Source: Clostridiales bacterium
GTDB lineage: Bacteria > Bacillota > Clostridia > Saccharofermentanales > DTU023
Reading direction: 5' to 3'
DNA: 26,563 nucleotides
Assembly: GCA_004556455.1 (NCBI GenBank)
Contig: SFGY01000011.1
Span: 1-26,563 of the forward strand
Position numbers and translations under genes: made by a program
The notes under the pieces: generated by a model
The model's input: the letters and a program-made list of their open reading frames with translations, nothing else
What the model was told of the DNA's origin: nothing
The model's database searches: none
Shown here: in pieces, positions 1 to 8,581 of the stretch
How the letters are laid out: each line of letters begins with the position of its first letter
Numbering within the stretch: the stretch's first letter is position 1

Positions 1-1
1 T

Positions 2-301
2 CTGAAGCTTACCGGCCGGGAGAACCACCTGCCGAATCAGCTCTCCGGCGGCCAGCAGCAGCGGGTGTCCATCGGTCGGGCTCTGATGAATGCGCCTGCG
101 GTGGTGCTTGCCGATGAGCCGACAGGAAACCTTGACTCCAAAAACAGCCGGGAGATCGTAGACCTTCTCAAGATTTCCAACGAGAAATACGGTCAGACGC
201 TCATTGTTATCACCCATGACGAAAGCATTGCCCTTCAGGCAGACCGCATTATCTCCATTGACGACGGAAAAATCACGAGAGACGAGGTGATCCGCAGATG
301 A
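2..301 (+). CDS. ABC transporter ATP-binding protein, C-terminal part (cut by window start)
   Basis: This is the C-terminal 99 residues of an ABC ATPase; the Walker A half lies outside the window. Translation from base 2 shows the signature motif LSGGQQQRVSIGRAL, Walker B ending VVLADEPTGNLDS, and the switch histidine in VITHD. The LSGGQQQR plus DEPTGNLD combination is typical of the MacB/LolD/BceA/SalX group, which works with FtsX-like permeases. The stop codon overlaps the start of the 909-aa permease (ATGA), so the two are translationally coupled and very likely form one exporter at the cytoplasmic membrane. The substrate cannot be told from sequence; antimicrobial-peptide or lipid handling is usual for this group and is only inference here. 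Confidence 0.95.
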   Translation: MKLTGRENHLPNQLSGGQQQRVSIGRALMNAPAVVLADEPTGNLDSKNSREIVDLLKISNEKYGQTLIVITHDESIALQADRIISIDDGKITRDEVIRR

Positions 302-3027
302 ATGTTTTCAACAAGGTCACCTTGGCTTCGCTGAAGAAGAACCGGACAAGGACCATTGTTACGATCATCGGCATTATGCTCTCAGCCGCTATGATCTGCG
401 CCTCAACGACCTTTGTTGCAAGTATGCAGAACTTTGTACTGAGATATACAATCTACAAAACCGGAGACTGGCACGGTGCGGTTTATGACGCCGCATACAA
501 GGATTATGAGGATATCGGCGGCTCCGGAAAGGTTGCGTCCGCCACCTATGCGCAGGCTCTCGGCTACGCAAGGATAAACAGCGCCAACGAGCGCAAGCCG
601 TATCTGTATGTCCTCGGCGGCGATGCGGCGTCCGGATACTTTGAAACCATGCCCGTGCATCTTACCGCAGGAGAGCTTCCGAAAAGCTCCTCGGAGATCA
701 TTTTGCCGGAACACCTTGCCACTAACGGAAAGGTGAGCTATAAAATCGGAGATACCGTCACCTTTGAGGTCGGTGACAGAATTCTTGACGGCAAAAGGCT
801 GGGACAAATCAACCCTTTTTTCACCTATGACAGCGAAATTCAGGTCGAGGTGAAAAATGACGAAAAGCTCGAAAACACCGTGGCAAGGACATACACGGTC
901 GTCGGCATATATGAAAGACCGGCATTTGAGAATACAGACGCTCCCGGATACACGGCGCTTACCGTAGCCGACAGAGGAGCGGACGGGCAATCGCCGATCG
1001 ACTGCCATTTCAAAATGAAAAAGCCCTCTGCCGTATACGACTTTATGAAAGAGACGGGCTATACGGATGCCTATCGTTATGCTTACAACACCGATGTCCT
1101 TTTATATTCCGGGGTTTCGCGGTTTGACTCGGTTACCGCCACCCTTTACAGTCTTGCAGCTATTGTGATCGGGCTGATCGTCTTTGCCTCCGTCTCTCTT
1201 ATCTACAATGCATTTTCCATTTCCGTATCGGAAAGAACAAAGCAGTTCGGCCTGCTTTCGTCGGTGGGCGCTACCAAAAAACAGCTCAGAAGGATGGTCA
1301 CATTCGAAGCGTTGGCCGTCAGTGCCATCGGCATTCCGCTTGGTATTGTTGTCGGAATCGGCGGCATCGGCATAACGCTTCTCCTGCTCGGCGACAAATT
1401 CAGCTCCATCGTCGGTAAAGCGCATGTCCCCCTGCGGCTCTGCGTATCATGGGAGTCGGTCGTTATTGCCGCTGTGATCGCACTGATAACGGTGCTTATC
1501 TCGGCGTGGATTCCATCGAAAAGAGCCACAAGGGTATCTGCCGTGGAAGCCATCCGCCAGAGCATGGATGTCAGGGCAGACAATAAACCGGTAAGAACCT
1601 CAAGGCTCGCCTATAAGCTGTTCGGACTTCCCGGGGTCATAGCCGGAAAGTATTACAGGCGCAGCCGTAAAAGGTATCGGGCTACCGTTGTCAGCCTGTT
1701 TATGAGCATTGTTCTTTTTATCTCCGCCTCTGCCTTCACCGATTATCTGGTAAAATCGTCGACGGGAGCATTATCCTCCGAACGATTCGACCTGAAGTAC
1801 ACGGCAGACCTTGATACTCCCGATTCAAAAACGCCGGACGAGCTGCTGGCGCTCCTCTCGTCCGAGCAGAATATTACCGGCAGTGCATATGCCAAAAGCC
1901 TGTTTTTACAGGGCGACATCCCCCGTAAATATGTGACAGATACCTATATCAACCGTTTCGCCGATTTTGGCTCCGCAAAGGATAAAACCGACACGGATAC
2001 CGTGGGAATATCGGGGTATCTGTACTTCGTGGATGATGCCGAATTTAACAGGTTGCTGAAAAAATACAGGCTCAGCGAAGCGGACTACTATAACAAAGAA
2101 AACCCTTTGGGCATTGCAATTGACAAAAATATTGAATTTGACCGGACACTTGAAAAGTATGTCACGCTGGATACGCTGAAGGGAGATCGTTGTGAGATCG
2201 AATGCCTTCTGTATCGTGAGATTGACGGATACTTCCGGAAGGGAAACAAATTCGACGAAAACGACAACGAGTTTGTCATATATCAGTCGCGGAAGGATGA
2301 AAAGGACATCATAGAGCTTCCTGATGAGGAGTCGCTTGTCAGGTACACCCTGAGAGCCGAGAAAACCATTGAAGAGGCCCCGTTCTTCGTCAGCCGAAGC
2401 ACGCCGGTGAAACTGAGCATGATCTACCCGTACAGTATGATGGGAAACGTTATCCCGAAGGAGGGGCTGAACAGCTTCAGAGAGACAGGCTTCTTTCTCA
2501 CATCGGGCAATCATGCCGCAAGCTTTGAAAAGCTGGCAACAATGCTGACCGAGAACGGACTCAGCACCAGAGAGCTTACAGACATTGCCCGACTTGCCGA
2601 GGCAAACCGTAATATCATAACGATTATCAAGGTTTTTGCCTACGGCTTTATCGTGCTGATCTCCCTGATCGCCGCGGCCAATGTGTTCAATACGATCTCC
2701 ACAAATATCAGCCTGCGCCGCAGAGAATTTGCAATGCTGAAATCTGTCGGCATGACGCAGAAGGGCTTTCACAGGATGATGAATTACGAGTGCTTGCTGT
2801 ACGGCTCGAAAGCACTTCTGCTCGGACTGCCGGTGTCCTGCGGCATTACCTATCTCATCTACCGTGCAGTCACAACGGCCTATGAGACCTCCTTCTATCT
2901 GCCGTGGGCAGCCATCGGCATCGCCGTACTGAGCGTGTTTCTGGTCGTATTCGCCACCATGATGTATGCAATGAGCAAGGTAAAAAAGGACAATCCCATC
3001 GACGCCCTGAAAAATGAGAATCTGTAA
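298..3027 (+). CDS. FtsX/MacB-like ABC transporter permease (909 aa)
   Basis: Integral membrane partner of the preceding ATPase. A first membrane helix is visible at about residues 18-41, followed by a large extracytoplasmic region. A three-helix FtsX core follows (about 285-310, 335-365, 390-410), containing the SERTKQFGLLSSVGATKKQL coupling segment. A second helix lies near 460-482, then a second large exposed domain, and a second FtsX core at the C-terminus with the matching SLRRREFAMLKSVGMTQKGF segment. The two-FtsX-domain layout and the length fit the long SalY/BceB-like permeases of Firmicutes. The start ATG overlaps the upstream stop codon. There is no sign of a frameshift. The transported substrate is unknown. 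Confidence 0.93.
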   Translation: MNVFNKVTLASLKKNRTRTIVTIIGIMLSAAMICASTTFVASMQNFVLRYTIYKTGDWHGAVYDAAYKDYEDIGGSGKVASATYAQALGYARINSANERKPYLYVLGGDAASGYFETMPVHLTAGELPKSSSEIILPEHLATNGKVSYKIGDTVTFEVGDRILDGKRLGQINPFFTYDSEIQVEVKNDEKLENTVARTYTVVGIYERPAFENTDAPGYTALTVADRGADGQSPIDCHFKMKKPSAVYDFMKETGYTDAYRYAYNTDVLLYSGVSRFDSVTATLYSLAAIVIGLIVFASVSLIYNAFSISVSERTKQFGLLSSVGATKKQLRRMVTFEALAVSAIGIPLGIVVGIGGIGITLLLLGDKFSSIVGKAHVPLRLCVSWESVVIAAVIALITVLISAWIPSKRATRVSAVEAIRQSMDVRADNKPVRTSRLAYKLFGLPGVIAGKYYRRSRKRYRATVVSLFMSIVLFISASAFTDYLVKSSTGALSSERFDLKYTADLDTPDSKTPDELLALLSSEQNITGSAYAKSLFLQGDIPRKYVTDTYINRFADFGSAKDKTDTDTVGISGYLYFVDDAEFNRLLKKYRLSEADYYNKENPLGIAIDKNIEFDRTLEKYVTLDTLKGDRCEIECLLYREIDGYFRKGNKFDENDNEFVIYQSRKDEKDIIELPDEESLVRYTLRAEKTIEEAPFFVSRSTPVKLSMIYPYSMMGNVIPKEGLNSFRETGFFLTSGNHAASFEKLATMLTENGLSTRELTDIARLAEANRNIITIIKVFAYGFIVLISLIAAANVFNTISTNISLRRREFAMLKSVGMTQKGFHRMMNYECLLYGSKALLLGLPVSCGITYLIYRAVTTAYETSFYLPWAAIGIAVLSVFLVVFATMMYAMSKVKKDNPIDALKNENL

Positions 3028-3040
3028 GGAGGGAAAGAAA

Positions 3041-3535
3041 ATGTATAACCATGAAGCACCCGCACATAGGAAACTCATCTTGAGATCGCTGCTGATCTGC
3101 TGGCTGATCATTCTCGGCGGATACCTTTTGATCCGTATGGTCTTTCTTGTATTCGGGCTGCAGCTGCACCTGACCGCTCAGGGCATCTGCCTTGCGCTGC
3201 TGCCGTACTGCTTTGGGGCGCTGTATCTGTGGAAGCGCTGCAAAAAGCAAAAACCGTGGTTTTATGTACTCGGACTCCTGCTTCCTGCTGTTGCCGAGAA
3301 GCTGACGCTGTATTTCCTCGGGGCGTATCTATGCGGGGTCAGTCCGTTCCGTGTCACGGTGCTCATGGAGGCAATTGGAACGATTGAGCCGTATGCGTTG
3401 CTCTTTACCCGGATGCCCATGCGGTATGCAGTCAATCTGCTGTTCTTTAACTGGACATACATTCTTTGCGGAGCAGCCTTTGCCGGTTCCTGTGCATTTG
3501 GCTTGTCGGCTTTACAAAAACGAGTGGCCGACTGA
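3041..3535 (+). CDS. Small polytopic membrane protein (164 aa), unknown function
   Basis: I do not recognise a family. The start is placed at 3041 rather than at the in-frame ATG at 3014, because a good ribosome binding site (AAGGAGGG, 3027-3034) sits 6-7 bases before it and the earlier ATG lies inside the permease gene. About four hydrophobic segments are visible (roughly residues 12-36, 45-65, 70-92 and 135-158), with a basic KRCKKQKPW loop between the second and third. It starts 13 bases after the permease stop, so it probably belongs to the same operon as an accessory membrane component. This assignment rests on position only. Confidence 0.8.
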   Translation: MYNHEAPAHRKLILRSLLICWLIILGGYLLIRMVFLVFGLQLHLTAQGICLALLPYCFGALYLWKRCKKQKPWFYVLGLLLPAVAEKLTLYFLGAYLCGVSPFRVTVLMEAIGTIEPYALLFTRMPMRYAVNLLFFNWTYILCGAAFAGSCAFGLSALQKRVAD

Positions 3536-3674
3536 ATATGGCGCCGTTTTCCCTCCGGGTCCCGCAAGATCTTGTTCCTTCTCCCTTTGATCGCGTCCTA
3601 AGGTAGCATGATCGAAAAGGCAAAGAGCCTTAGCTACACAGCAGATACGATTCGCAGATCTTTTGCAAAACGAA

Positions 3675-3704
3675 AAGGACGAACAGCCGAAGCTGTTCGT
3701 CCTT
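3675..3704 (-). terminator. Intrinsic terminator of the long minus-strand gene unit
   Basis: There is a perfect 13-bp inverted repeat (AAGGACGAACAGC at 3675-3687, GCTGTTCGTCCTT at 3692-3704) with a 4-base CGAA loop (UUCG in the minus-strand RNA). On the minus strand the stem is followed by TTCGTTTTGCAAAA. It lies 70 bases past the stop of the primase-like gene, the last gene of the minus-strand block. On the plus strand no T-run follows, so it probably does not serve the exporter operon. Confidence 0.85.
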
Positions 3705-3774
3705 CCCATTCGAGAGCCTTTGTTTCTCACAATTTACCTTTATGAGAAAGATGAAGAATATTTGCTCTTCAGTT

Positions 3775-4839
3775 TTACTGTGATCGCTTTTTCCGGAAAA
3801 GATACTCCCAGATATAATCGTCAAGCCCTTTGTAAGCTGGATCCCACAGATAGGTACCATACCGGAAACCCATATCTCCGAGCAGCTGCAGAAGATTGTT
3901 ATATCCGTTCTGCACATGATGATTGGTAGCAAAATCCATATCGAAAGCCGTTTTGATTTCGGCCAATCCTTCACTGCGCAGTTCTGTCAGAGTCAGTTCA
4001 AGCTGCGTCAGGGTATTCACACCCGGGACAGCCAGAACTGTCAGGCCGGTAAGAGCGTTTATTACATCCGCTTTCATTGGTCCTTCTGTCAGAACGAGCA
4101 TCGGGCGTACAGGACCGGACAAATGCGTCCATCCCTCAGCTTTACAGCCGTCTTTTTTCTCGGTACTGGAGACCCATCGGAATTTGCGCTTTTCAACATT
4201 GTCCCGACGGATCTGCAGACCCTGAATTCTCCCGTAGCGGTCACGCACGGGAATCAGAATGCCGCGTTTCTCATGGATAAAGGTCCATGCACCGCTGTCA
4301 TCCCGATAAAATCCGGGCACACCGGCGAGATATAGGCCGTCAAACTGCAATTGCTTTGCAATCTGCGTCATACCGACAACCGGCGTTGTTTTATATCCGA
4401 GTCTCCCGATATCTGCATCTGTCAGGCCGCGTCCGAGTAGGTTTTCCCTGTGGTCAGAGGCCAGCGTGAGCTTAGAGAGCAATGCACTATAGGTTGTATG
4501 GCGGGCGTCGATATCCGTTAATGGGCATTCCGTATCCGCTTTCGGCAGAATTTTCTGCCGCGGGCGCGAAGCATTCTCAGGTACTCCCAATTGTGCCAAA
4601 ATCGCTTTGCGGACTTCGTCGCGCGGAATGCCGGTATATAACGCATATAAATCGAATATTCCGCCGGAAGCACCGCAGCGCGGGCAACGAAAAACTTCCT
4701 TTTTCAAGTTGATATTCAAATGCTTTTTCCGCGGGTTCTCGTCACAGCATGGACACTGTACATAGTACGAGCTTTGACCGGACGAGGGATACGGTATCCC
4801 AAGCAGTGAGATAATATCCCACATATGAATCTTTTCCAT
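3775..4839 (-). CDS. DNA primase-like protein: CHC2-type zinc finger plus Toprim/DUF3854-like domain
   Basis: This is probably an element-encoded primase or primase-derived replication protein. The N-terminus has a zinc-finger pattern with Cys29, Cys31/32, Cys52 and Cys55 (QCPCC ... FRCPRCGASGG), like the DnaG CHC2 finger. The C-terminal half has a Toprim-like core: LVLTEGPMKADV near residue 250, then AVPGVN, then a DMD acidic motif near 300 and a KGLDDYI segment near the end. This arrangement matches the DUF3854-type proteins of mobile elements and phages. The DnaG catalytic middle domain appears reduced, since the protein is only 354 aa. An AAGGAGG site at 4844-4850 supports the start. It is the last gene of the block, downstream of the annealing-protein candidate. 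Priming activity is inferred, not shown. Confidence 0.8.
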   Translation of the reverse strand: MEKIHMWDIISLLGIPYPSSGQSSYYVQCPCCDENPRKKHLNINLKKEVFRCPRCGASGGIFDLYALYTGIPRDEVRKAILAQLGVPENASRPRQKILPKADTECPLTDIDARHTTYSALLSKLTLASDHRENLLGRGLTDADIGRLGYKTTPVVGMTQIAKQLQFDGLYLAGVPGFYRDDSGAWTFIHEKRGILIPVRDRYGRIQGLQIRRDNVEKRKFRWVSSTEKKDGCKAEGWTHLSGPVRPMLVLTEGPMKADVINALTGLTVLAVPGVNTLTQLELTLTELRSEGLAEIKTAFDMDFATNHHVQNGYNNLLQLLGDMGFRYGTYLWDPAYKGLDDYIWEYLFRKKRSQ

Positions 4840-4852
4840 ACAACCTCCTTTC

Positions 4853-4881
4853 CGGGGACGGCAGGCTTTCTGCCGCCCCCG
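4853..4881 (-). promoter_or_regulatory. Hairpin directly upstream of the primase-gene ribosome binding site
   Basis: The inverted repeat CGGGGACGGCAG (4853-4864) / CTGCCGCCCCCG (4870-4881) has a 5-base loop. In the minus-strand RNA all 12 positions pair, one as G-U; on the plus strand that position is an A-C mismatch, so the structure belongs to the minus-strand transcript. It ends two bases before the AAGGAGG site (4844-4850) and has no T-run. It is therefore not a normal terminator; an mRNA stabiliser, processing site or translation control element is more likely. Confidence 0.65.
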
Positions 4882-4894
4882 AATTTATTCTGCT

Positions 4895-5656
4895 TCACGC
4901 CGAAGCTTTCTGTTGTGCATATTCGCAGATCAGCTTTGCTGCATTCCGAATTTCCTCGCCGCCCGTAAACTTTGTTGCACACCACTGGATCGCCTTCGGA
5001 TCCATCTGCAACACATCCCCCAGCGTCTTTCCGCCGTACTTGGTTATCGGGCAGGGGACACGCATGGCCTGTTCGACCTTTTCTTCAAAGGTGAGTTCTC
5101 TTTGCGGCGGCACCGTTGGCTCTACGGTATATTCTTCTTCCGTTTCCGAATCGGGTGTAACAGTAGAGCTTTCGTGTGGTGTGCAGCCGCCTGCCTGAGC
5201 ACTGTTGCCGTTCAGCTCATCCGTGGCAGTATCTTCAAACTCATCACCTGCCATAGCAAACTGCAAACCGAAGCCGGCGTTACGCAGTGCAATGCCGACG
5301 GCTGCCGTCTGTGCCCATTCACGGGGCGAAACAGAAGGTTTGTCTGCCAGGTATCCGCGAGAGGCTGTTGCCTCGGCAAGATAGCATTCCGCACCGTCCT
5401 TGTAGCTTGGGTATACCTTAGCTGTTGCTACAAAGCAATCCTTTCCGGGTAATACCGTAATGGCAATACGCCCTTCGGGATACTTCATACGAAACCACGC
5501 CATCTGGATCATAACCGGGAGGCGCTTGCGCACCTCACCGGTTTCCAGGTCGGTATAATCTACCGCAAACGGTGTCGGATCGAATCCCTCCACCTCGTTG
5601 ATTCCTTCGATTTTGGCAAGCATAGCCGCCTTATCATTCGAGTTGTTCTGACTCAT
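4895..5656 (-). CDS. Candidate single-strand annealing protein with ExoX-C/DUF3820-like tail (253 aa)
   Basis: Not firmly recognised. Residues about 15-135 look like an Erf/Rad52-type annealing domain: an A-K-VY segment at 78-83, then ATASRGYL and SPREWAQTAAVGIALRNAGF at 110-129, resembling the 'E-A-T-A-IGRAL--GFG' pattern seen in such proteins. A low-complexity acidic linker (about 140-185) follows. The C-terminal segment (about 190-250, KYGGKTLGDVLQMDPKAIQW) resembles the DUF3820/exodeoxyribonuclease X C-terminal module, which often occurs at the end of phage annealing proteins. The same block encodes a YqaJ-type exonuclease and SSB, the usual partners of an annealing protein, and no RecT is present. 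The start has an AAGGAGG site overlapping the previous stop. The functional call is inference. Confidence 0.55.
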   Translation of the reverse strand: MSQNNSNDKAAMLAKIEGINEVEGFDPTPFAVDYTDLETGEVRKRLPVMIQMAWFRMKYPEGRIAITVLPGKDCFVATAKVYPSYKDGAECYLAEATASRGYLADKPSVSPREWAQTAAVGIALRNAGFGLQFAMAGDEFEDTATDELNGNSAQAGGCTPHESSTVTPDSETEEEYTVEPTVPPQRELTFEEKVEQAMRVPCPITKYGGKTLGDVLQMDPKAIQWCATKFTGGEEIRNAAKLICEYAQQKASA

Positions 5657-5668
5657 TAGAAAGCCTCC

Positions 5669-6112
5669 TTAGAAATTGATATAGGTGTTGCGATACTGCA
5701 TCCAGACGGGCAGAATCGTCTTAATGTAATTGTTGATGCAGGTTTTGTACTGTTCCTGCGTAGATGCGCTAAAGCTGGAAAAACGCTTGCGTCCGTCCTG
5801 TGCTACCTGCGTAAAGGACTGCAGGGCAGTTTCACGCTTCTTCTGTCCTTCGGCATCTGTCTTGGGACCAAACTTGCGCTCGTTCAGCGTAAAGCGCACA
5901 TAGGCGTCTACAAGCTGAAAATGGAATCCCATAGCTTTGGTGTCCATCGTGACCGGCGCGGATTTGCACAGGCTCTCAAAAGTCTCCAGCACACAAATGC
6001 GGTAATTCAGCTCCTGCATGATCAGCATCTGGTCAAGCGGTAAGCTGTTTGCCGCGATCTGCTCACGGATCTCATTCTGCCGTTTTCGGTACTGTTCCAA
6101 AATTGTTGCCAT
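5669..6112 (-). CDS. Uncharacterised helical protein (147 aa)
   Basis: No family is recognised. The start is set at the ATG at 6112, which has AAGGAGG eight bases upstream (6121-6127); an upstream in-frame start would fall in the previous gene. The sequence is predicted largely helical and is rich in Gln, Glu, Lys and Arg (for example MATILEQYRKRQNEIREQIA at the N-terminus), with no membrane segment and no cysteine pairs. It sits between a 57-aa protein and the annealing-protein candidate, with 13-base gaps on either side, so it is co-transcribed with replication/recombination genes. It may be a structural or DNA-associated accessory protein; nothing more can be said. Confidence 0.75.
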   Translation of the reverse strand: MATILEQYRKRQNEIREQIAANSLPLDQMLIMQELNYRICVLETFESLCKSAPVTMDTKAMGFHFQLVDAYVRFTLNERKFGPKTDAEGQKKRETALQSFTQVAQDGRKRFSSFSASTQEQYKTCINNYIKTILPVWMQYRNTYINF

Positions 6113-6125
6113 AGCAATTGCCTCC

Positions 6126-6299
6126 TTAGTTTTTGATCCCATACTCTTTTTCCGCTTCTGCCTTTGTCAGTCCGATAATGACACCAAAGGCGCGGATAAA
6201 GTCTACTCTGGTCACACGCAAAGTTGCGCCATCCTCGTATTCAAGGATAACTTTGTCATCTTCGTAGCTCCACTTTTCAAGCCAGGGTTCGTGTTTCAT
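6126..6299 (-). CDS. Small acidic protein (57 aa), unknown function
   Basis: This is a short gene reading MKHEPWLEKWSYEDDKVILE at its start and ending EAEKEYGIKN. An AAAGGAG site overlaps the stop codon region of the helicase gene and lies about 7 bases before the ATG. The stop lies at 6126-6128, just before the ATG of the 147-aa protein, whose ribosome binding site overlaps it. The neat fit between neighbours and the alternating hydrophobic/charged pattern (a short beta-rich N-terminus, then a helix) argue that it is real. No domain is recognised. Confidence 0.75.
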   Translation of the reverse strand: MKHEPWLEKWSYEDDKVILEYEDGATLRVTRVDFIRAFGVIIGLTKAEAEKEYGIKN

Positions 6300-6311
6300 G
6301 ATTGACTCCTT

Positions 6312-8492
6312 TCATTGCATAGCGGCCCGCAGGCGTTGTGCCAAACAGGTGCCGCGTTTTTCTGTATCGGTTTTCTTGATCGCCATACACAAAGCACGGC
6401 GCTCGCCGACAATGATGACATTTTCTTTGCCGCGGGTAATGGCGGTATACACCAGAGGCCGTGTCAGCATGACATAGTGGGCGCATTGCAGGTTGATGAT
6501 CACAGACCTGTATTCCGAGCCTTGTGACTTATGGATGGTAGAAGCATAACCCAAGTCGAGCATATCGAGCTGACTCGAGTCATACTCTGCCGTTCGTCCG
6601 TCTCCGAAATCGATCGTGACGGTCGTTTCATCACCGGCTTTGCAGATTTTTGTGATGTACCCGATGTCGCCGTTGCTGATTTCATCGCAGTTTTTGATCT
6701 GCATTACCTTGTCACCGCAGCGAAACCTTCTCGTTCCGTGAACAACCTCATCTTTGTCCGGCGCCGGAGGATTGATTTTCTCCCGCAGCAACTCATTGAG
6801 CGCATTGACACCGGTTTCGGTTTTCTGCCGATACGGTGAAAGCAGTGCCACGTTGTCCACGCCGTACTTGGCAGTTTCCTGCAAGTACAGCTCCATGATT
6901 CTTTCTGCTGACTTGGGAATGCTCGCCGAGTCATAAAACTGAAAGTCTCTGCCATACTCCAGACTCATATTCCCGTGGCGAATCAATTTTGCATTGGTCG
7001 CTATCCGGCTGCCTGCCGTTTGGCGGAAAATCTTATCCAGCTTCACGACAGGGATGGTGCCGCTTGCGATCATCTCGCTCAGCACCGCCCCGGGTCCGAC
7101 AGACGGCAACTGGTCTGCATCCCCGATAAGGATCAACTGACTGCCCGGTTTTACAGAGTCAAACAGATCTCCGGCAAGGTAGATATCCAGCATAGACACC
7201 TCATCGACCAAAATCAGGTCGGCATCCAGCGTTTCCGGGGTGCCGTATTCTCCGTCCTCGCCGGCAATCAGCCCCAAAGCCTTATGGACCGTAGAAGCCG
7301 GAAATCCGGTTGACTGCTCCATACGCCTCGCGGCACGCCCTGTCGGCGCACAGCACACGATCTCCTTTGACGGATGATTGCGGCTGTAAATGCCAAGCAA
7401 AGCTTTTTGCAGCATCGTCTTGCCGGTACCGGGACCGCCGGTAATAATGCAAAGGCCGCTGGTGAGCGCCGTTTTGATTGCCTGACGCTGTTCGGGTGCC
7501 AGACGCACCTTCAAACGGCTTTCCTCACGGTCGAGCTCATGATCCAAATCACCATAGGTGCAGGGATTTTGATGGCGGATCTGATATTGGATCAAGTTGG
7601 CAAGCTTTTCTTCGGCTTTTGCCGTCTTTTCCCGATAAACACAGCTTTCATAGGTCCGCATTCTGCCATCAAGGATAAGACGGTTGGCACGGGCTGCGAT
7701 CATTTGATCCGTAAGTTCCGGCGTCTCCAAAGTCTTTTGGCAGGCTGCAATGAAGCCGTCCCGTTCCATACACAGATTTCCGTAGCCTTCCGCATCAGTC
7801 AGTGTGTAGAGGATACCCTCATCCACACGTTCAGGCGACAGTCTGTCAATCCCCATACTCATGGCGATCTTATCTGCCGTCTTGAAGCCCACGCCGACCA
7901 TTTCGCAGAGCTTATACGGATGGTTCTTTACGATATCCATCGTTTGTTCTCCATATTCTTTGTAAAGCTTTACGGCACGGTTCGGCGTGATCCCGTGCGG
8001 CGACAGAAAGGCTACCACATCACGAGCACCGCGGTTGGCGAGGTAGGAATCGCAGATTTTTTTGAGTTTATTCTGACTGATACCGGAGATGGTCAAAAGC
8101 TTTTCCGGCTTTTTGTCCAGCACCTCCAGTGCCATATTCCCAAATGCATCATAGATACGCTCCGCCATTTTCGGACCGATGCCTTTGATCTGCCCGGACG
8201 AGAGATAGGCGATGATGCCTTCCCGGGTCGGAATGATCTGCTCCTCGTATCCCTCGACATCATACTGAATGCCGTATTTGGGATCCTTGCGCCAGTGCCC
8301 ACGCATTTCATAGCGCATATTACCCGCAGTAGGCAGGCAGTACCCAACGGCCTTGATTTGTGTAATGGTGTTGCCGCTGCTATCCTTCAGTTTCTCGCAC
8401 GGACGGTAAAGCGCGATCATAAAGCTTGCCGCATCCGCCGCGCCGGTACCGGAAGGATAGATCATTTTTTCAAATTGGCATAACAATGTCAT
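6312..8492 (-). CDS. recD2: RecD2-like 5'-3' DNA helicase (726 aa)
   Basis: Superfamily 1B helicase of the RecD2/TraI type. Two helix-hairpin-helix-like stretches are visible at about residues 100-150 (GQIKGIGPKMAERIY; LLTISGISQNKLKKI) and another near 165-215. The Walker A motif GGPGTGKT is at 352-359, motif Ia CAPTGRAARRM at about 381-391, and Walker B LILVDEVSMLD at 426-436. GDADQLPSVGPGAVL follows, and the C-terminal UvrD_C_2 motif STIHKSQGSEY lies near 655. Length and order fit RecD2 (family about 720-850 aa), which acts without RecBC. The start is placed at the ATG at 8492 with an AAAGGAG site; an open frame upstream runs through a hairpin and is rejected. It probably unwinds DNA for element replication or recombination. 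Confidence 0.93.
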   Translation of the reverse strand: MTLLCQFEKMIYPSGTGAADAASFMIALYRPCEKLKDSSGNTITQIKAVGYCLPTAGNMRYEMRGHWRKDPKYGIQYDVEGYEEQIIPTREGIIAYLSSGQIKGIGPKMAERIYDAFGNMALEVLDKKPEKLLTISGISQNKLKKICDSYLANRGARDVVAFLSPHGITPNRAVKLYKEYGEQTMDIVKNHPYKLCEMVGVGFKTADKIAMSMGIDRLSPERVDEGILYTLTDAEGYGNLCMERDGFIAACQKTLETPELTDQMIAARANRLILDGRMRTYESCVYREKTAKAEEKLANLIQYQIRHQNPCTYGDLDHELDREESRLKVRLAPEQRQAIKTALTSGLCIITGGPGTGKTMLQKALLGIYSRNHPSKEIVCCAPTGRAARRMEQSTGFPASTVHKALGLIAGEDGEYGTPETLDADLILVDEVSMLDIYLAGDLFDSVKPGSQLILIGDADQLPSVGPGAVLSEMIASGTIPVVKLDKIFRQTAGSRIATNAKLIRHGNMSLEYGRDFQFYDSASIPKSAERIMELYLQETAKYGVDNVALLSPYRQKTETGVNALNELLREKINPPAPDKDEVVHGTRRFRCGDKVMQIKNCDEISNGDIGYITKICKAGDETTVTIDFGDGRTAEYDSSQLDMLDLGYASTIHKSQGSEYRSVIINLQCAHYVMLTRPLVYTAITRGKENVIIVGERRALCMAIKKTDTEKRGTCLAQRLRAAMQ

Positions 8493-8517
8493 TACTCCTT
8501 TCGCTTTGTTCCGGAAA

Positions 8518-8569
8518 ACAAAGAACTCCCGAAAACACAGCGAAACACTGCTTCTCAGGAGTTCTTTGT
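8518..8569 (-). terminator. Terminator-like hairpin between the 174-aa gene and recD2
   Basis: There is a perfect 12-bp inverted repeat (ACAAAGAACTCC at 8518-8529, GGAGTTCTTTGT at 8558-8569) with a 28-base loop that contains a small inner hairpin. On the minus strand the stem is followed by TTTTCC. It begins 13 bases after the upstream stop and ends about 25 bases before the recD2 ATG. No promoter can fit between it and recD2, so it must be leaky, regulated or used for RNA processing. Confidence 0.6.
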
Positions 8570-8581
8570 GATACGGCATAC

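Noticed and set aside
1906..3111. Minus-strand open frame of about 400 codons opposite the FtsX permease
   Set aside because: The permease on the plus strand has clear membrane helices and operon context; the antisense frame has Cys/His-rich shadow composition.
3675..3704. Inverted repeat considered as an attachment or transposon end
   Set aside because: It is a perfect GC-rich stem with a 4-base loop just after a stop codon and followed by a T-rich stretch on the minus strand, which a terminator explains fully. No matching copy was found at the right side.
7374..8483. Long plus-strand open frame (369 codons) opposite recD2
   Set aside because: It is antisense to a gene with full helicase motifs, has no ribosome binding site and gives a low-complexity, family-less translation.
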